This document shows positions 5,633 to 8,440 of a DNA stretch of 8,440 nucleotides, in pieces. Both the position numbers and the translations under genes were made by a program. How positions within the stretch are numbered: the first letter of the stretch is position 1; every line of letters begins with the position of its first letter. The notes under the pieces were generated by a model, which saw only the letters and a program-made list of their open reading frames with translations, made no database searches and was not told the DNA's origin. Source of the DNA: an uncultured Syntrophomonadaceae bacterium (GTDB taxonomy: Bacteria > Bacillota > Syntrophomonadia > Syntrophomonadales > Syntrophomonadaceae); contig CALXSZ010000065.1 in the NCBI GenBank assembly GCA_944391275.1, positions 1 through 8,440 of the forward strand, read 5' to 3'.

Positions 5633-7814
5633 AAAAACGTTGCTTCTGCGGGAGGGATGCCGCAGGCATATTTGGATTACGATTCTATCGTTGGTTGGAT
5701 TTTTACTTAGCGTGATCCTGCCGGTTATGATTATTGTCCAGAGATATCAACAATCGGTAAAAGCCGGAGATCTTTATTATACCTTTGAAGAAGCGGGAAG
5801 GGATATTTTAAGCGCGTTATCCTTTTTTAACCCGATGTCTGCCACAATTCTTATAATATTAGCTGTTATTGGTGGAATTGGGGTTTTTTGTTATTTGCAT
5901 TCTGGCAAAGAGACGGATTTTTTTCATAGTTTGCCGATATCCAGAGAAAAATTATTCTTGGTCGATTATCTCGTTGTCCCAATGATTGTTATCCCCTGTT
6001 ATATTGTAATTGTTTTATTAGGGGTTCTTATTGTTTCGGTTATGGGATTCAGCAGCATGATGTCCATGTCCTTGGTGTTGTTTGGCTTGCTTCAAAGCGC
6101 TCTTTTCTTTCTATTGATTTACAGTGTGGCCGTATTGGGGACGATCCTTTGCGGAAACCGCGTCATTGCATCCTTACTGCTCTTGTGGATATATTTTTCG
6201 TTAACGAGCTGGATTTATATTATTGTCGGATATTTATCTTCGTTAAAAACCTTCGTACTGCCTTATTGGATGGATACGGTTGCGTTGAAACTTTCGCCCA
6301 TTCTGCACTTTTATGAATTGATGTCGAATGAATCTGAGATTATGTATAGTGCGAATTCTTCCGGAGCTTTGGCGAGTACAGATTGGATCCCGCGTATAAT
6401 GGCTAGCGCGTGCGATAATTTAGTGGGATGTTTGATTGCTTTCATAGCTATAAGCGTAGTTTGCTATTTCCTGTTTAAGATTCGGCCGTCGGAGAGCGCT
6501 GGAAATGCTTTGGCTTTTGAAAAAAGCAAAACTCCGATCAAGATTTATATGACAGTTTTTATGGCGTTGGTTGGAGGACTCTTCTTAGCTTCAATCGTTG
6601 GAGAAGCCAACAACTATTTGTGGATGGGGATTGGAATTGTCATTGGAGGCGTTATCATGCACGGCGTGGTCGAGGCGATTTATGCGTTTGATATTCGGGC
6701 AATTTTCCGCCATCTGCCACATTTAGGCGTTAGTATTTTAGTCGCATTTGTCGTTGCGTTTGGGATTCGTTTGGATGCTATGGGCTATGATACGAAACGT
6801 GTGGAATTAAGTGAAATCAAAAGTGCGGATCTTTATTGTTTTAATTTACAAAATAACACAGTTTATCGAGGGTATCAGCCACAGTCGGTGGATATATTCC
6901 AAGATGAGGAGAATATTGAAAAGGTTTGGCAACTCGCCAATTATTGTGTGGATTCCTTGGATCAGGAAACCGATTTGAACAATGAATCGTATTTAGATTG
7001 TAGAATCACTTTCCATATGAAGTCAGGTGGAACCATGCAGCGCGAGTATTATGTAAACAGTCTGGAAGCACGTACTTTGGCGGAAGAATTGAGTCATACG
7101 CCGGAATATCTGCAAAAATATCATGAGCTGTATCGGGATGATTTTCTGACACATCTGGATAATCCGGATAATAACATTTATTTAACGATTCAATCCTATT
7201 ATGAGACAGATCATAATGAAAATCTTACTGATTATGTTTTTGATCCGGAAGCCATAAAAGAGATTTGGGAAGCGGCAGGAGAGGATTTGATGCATGCGGA
7301 TCTGGATTATTTACGAACTCATCTTCCGGAGCTGTATTTGGAAACCGATTATAGTGCAAGAATACCGATTTATCCGAACTACTATCAAACGATGAGTTTG
7401 ATCCAAAACTACAGCGATTATCAGACGTTTGAGATTCAAACAGCTGACGTAGAAAGAGTTGAGATTACTTACTATAGGGATAATGAAGAAAATGAATCGA
7501 TGGTCTATAACGCTGTAACGTATTATGATGCTCCGATTACTGTAAGAGTTGAAACGTCAGCGGATTTTAACGGCAATCGGTGGAAAGCGGAAGTAACCAA
7601 TGCAGAAGACATTCGCGGACTGATCCAAAATGTTGTTCCGGGTATGGCGGTTTACAGTGGGGAATATCCTTTAAATGATAGTGGAGATGAAGTGGTATTA
7701 AAGGTTTGGCTGAACGATGGAACCTATGTAGAGAATTTGGTTTATCTTGAGGGAAATCAACCAACGGAATTGTTAGCAAAATATTTTGCTGAAGCCGAAC
7801 CCAGTCCAATTTAA
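5607..7814 (+). CDS. ABC-2 type permease with large extracytoplasmic C-terminal domain (DUF6449-like)
   Basis: Membrane partner of the preceding ATPase (735 aa). About nine hydrophobic segments are visible, roughly at 22-44, 77-97, 122-146, 156-182, 186-210, 271-290, 313-331, 337-358 and 371-387. Between the second and third is the sequence F-F-H-S-L-P-I-S-R-E-K-L, a hallmark of this permease family. After the sixth comes R-P-S-E-S-A-G-N-A-L-A-F, also typical. Residues 388-735 are hydrophilic, acidic and rich in Tyr and Asn. With the N terminus inside, nine spans would place this half outside the membrane, where it could sense or bind a ligand. It starts with G-Y-D-T, as I remember for DUF6449 proteins. 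ATG 5607 is preferred over ATG 5586 because GAGGTGG (5594-5600) lies 6 nt before it. It overlaps the ATPase gene by 26 bp. Because the permease is so large, a homodimer is probable. The substrate is unknown. Confidence 0.88.
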   Translation: MISKNSFSKKTLLLREGCRRHIWITILSLVGFLLSVILPVMIIVQRYQQSVKAGDLYYTFEEAGRDILSALSFFNPMSATILIILAVIGGIGVFCYLHSGKETDFFHSLPISREKLFLVDYLVVPMIVIPCYIVIVLLGVLIVSVMGFSSMMSMSLVLFGLLQSALFFLLIYSVAVLGTILCGNRVIASLLLLWIYFSLTSWIYIIVGYLSSLKTFVLPYWMDTVALKLSPILHFYELMSNESEIMYSANSSGALASTDWIPRIMASACDNLVGCLIAFIAISVVCYFLFKIRPSESAGNALAFEKSKTPIKIYMTVFMALVGGLFLASIVGEANNYLWMGIGIVIGGVIMHGVVEAIYAFDIRAIFRHLPHLGVSILVAFVVAFGIRLDAMGYDTKRVELSEIKSADLYCFNLQNNTVYRGYQPQSVDIFQDEENIEKVWQLANYCVDSLDQETDLNNESYLDCRITFHMKSGGTMQREYYVNSLEARTLAEELSHTPEYLQKYHELYRDDFLTHLDNPDNNIYLTIQSYYETDHNENLTDYVFDPEAIKEIWEAAGEDLMHADLDYLRTHLPELYLETDYSARIPIYPNYYQTMSLIQNYSDYQTFEIQTADVERVEITYYRDNEENESMVYNAVTYYDAPITVRVETSADFNGNRWKAEVTNAEDIRGLIQNVVPGMAVYSGEYPLNDSGDEVVLKVWLNDGTYVENLVYLEGNQPTELLAKYFAEAEPSPI

Positions 7815-7845
7815 TATCTTATGAGAATATATGAGAATACACGAA

Positions 7846-7878
7846 AAGCGACCGCTAAAAAGCGGTCGCTTCTTTATT
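7846..7878 (+). terminator. Intrinsic terminator after the permease gene, possibly bidirectional
   Basis: AAGCGACCGCT (7846-7856) pairs perfectly with AGCGGTCGCTT (7861-7871) around an AAAA loop and is followed by a T-rich tail (7871-7878). It lies 31 bp past the stop. On the other strand the stem is followed by TTTTCG, so it may also end transcripts arriving from the convergent lyase gene. Confidence 0.85.
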
Positions 7879-7932
7879 ACGCTTCTTTATTGCAATGGGG
7901 AACTATAGCAAATAATTGAACGAAAGTTTTGC

Positions 7933-7960
7933 CGTTTGCTTAATTCCGATGAGGCAAACG
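7933..7960. other. Inverted repeat at the 3' end of the lyase gene
   Basis: CGTTTGC (7933-7939) and GCAAACG (7954-7960) form a perfect 7-bp inverted repeat with a 14-nt loop that includes the stop codon of the minus-strand gene. No T-run follows on either strand, so it is weak as a terminator by itself. It may protect the 3' end of the message or be chance. Confidence 0.3.
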
Positions 7961-8440
7961 ACCGCCTGTAACGGACTCGGACCGTAGCTGCCGGCCAACA
8001 ATTTTTTCATTCACACGGCCTAATTTTAGTAGCTTATCAACGTCAATACCTGTTTCAATGCCCATACCGTCCAACATAACGACTAAATCTTCCGTGCAAA
8101 CGAGACCGGTGCGTCCGGGATCATCGTGATAATAATCGCCGGTTCCCAAAACGGGTACGCCGTCTAAGAAATTAGCCGGTTGACCGCCGATTCCGCCTAA
8201 CGTGGAATCAAACGCGCAAACGCCTGCTTGCATGGCGGCCAGAACATTGGCCAAGCCCCAGCCGCGCGTCACGTGAAAATGAGCAGTGTGGCGCGAAGGG
8301 GTGGGATCCATGTCTAAAACTTGGGAAAAATAATCGTAAATTTTATCGGGTGTGCCCTGACCGTAGTGATCGGCATGGCAAACATCATCCACACCCATAT
8401 CCAGCGGACGTTCGGTAAAATCAACGGCGATTTTCGGGTC
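7940..8440 (-). CDS. HMG-CoA-lyase-like (DRE-TIM metallolyase) enzyme, C-terminal part (partial)
   Basis: The frame is open to the window edge, giving 166 C-terminal residues of a TIM-barrel enzyme related to hydroxymethylglutaryl-CoA lyase, which as a family makes or breaks C-C bonds next to a carbonyl using a divalent metal. Clear matches are H-F-H (8281-8273; the two metal histidines), G-W-G-L-A-N-V-L-A-A, D-S-T-L-G-G-I-G-G, and C-T-E-D-L-V-V-M-L-D-G-M-G-I-E-T-G. Two departures stand out. Exactly 31 residues after the second His, where human lyase has catalytic Cys266, there is Gln (8182-8180). The metal-ligand Asn275 position holds Leu (8104-8102), after an insertion of about 17 residues containing D-Y-Y-H-D-D-P. 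The true HMG-CoA lyase reaction is therefore doubtful, and the substrate is unknown. The ATG at 8398 is internal. Its codons look more G+C-rich than those of the neighbours, and it converges on the permease gene. Confidence 0.82.
   Translation of the reverse strand, partial: DPKIAVDFTERPLDMGVDDVCHADHYGQGTPDKIYDYFSQVLDMDPTPSRHTAHFHVTRGWGLANVLAAMQAGVCAFDSTLGGIGGQPANFLDGVPVLGTGDYYHDDPGRTGLVCTEDLVVMLDGMGIETGIDVDKLLKLGRVNEKIVGRQLRSESVTGGRLPHRN

Noticed and set aside
7820..7840. Tandem ATGAGAATAT repeat after the permease stop
   Set aside because: Only two short A/T-rich copies, with no link to any element; probably chance.

Overview
The window reads as anaerobic, amino-acid- or dicarboxylate-fermenting Firmicutes DNA, most likely from the Negativicutes (Acidaminococcaceae-like: Acidaminococcus, Phascolarctobacterium and relatives). 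This placement is an inference. It rests on a sodium-pumping glutaconyl-CoA decarboxylase whose alpha subunit closely resembles, from memory, the Acidaminococcus fermentans enzyme, on strong AAGGAGG-type ribosome binding sites, and on a YtrA-type regulator/ABC operon typical of Firmicutes. A clostridial source is not excluded.

Positions 1-4211 hold an energy-conserving decarboxylation cluster on the + strand: the 3' end of gcdB (membrane Na+ pump subunit), a 70-residue biotin carrier, an acyl-CoA dehydrogenase, and gcdA (carboxyltransferase). The dehydrogenase has the substrate arginine expected of a glutaryl-CoA dehydrogenase but lacks the tyrosine and one glutamate of the decarboxylating type. 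The best reading is glutaryl-CoA -> glutaconyl-CoA by the dehydrogenase. GcdA then transfers the carboxyl group to the biotin carrier, and GcdB releases CO2 while exporting Na+, giving crotonyl-CoA. The delta (OadG-like) subunit is not in view and may lie upstream. Each gap between these genes contains a long RNA hairpin, and the one before gcdA ends in six T's like an intrinsic terminator. A perfect terminator closes the cluster.

Positions 4264-7871 hold an independent operon: a consensus-like promoter with a 23-bp palindrome over its expected start, a small GntR/YtrA-type regulator (TTG start), an ABC ATPase, and a 735-residue permease with about nine membrane spans and a large extracytoplasmic C-terminal domain. 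The genes are tightly packed (10-bp gap, then a 26-bp overlap). The layout suggests an autoregulated export or envelope-stress system; the substrate cannot be told from sequence. A hairpin terminator follows.

Positions 7940-8440 hold, on the - strand, the C-terminal part of an HMG-CoA-lyase-like (DRE-TIM superfamily) enzyme that runs out of the window. It converges on the permease gene, looks visibly richer in G+C than the rest, and lacks two residues essential in true HMG-CoA lyase. No RNA genes, CRISPR arrays, insertion sequences or phage genes were seen, and there is no gene-free stretch above 300 bases.
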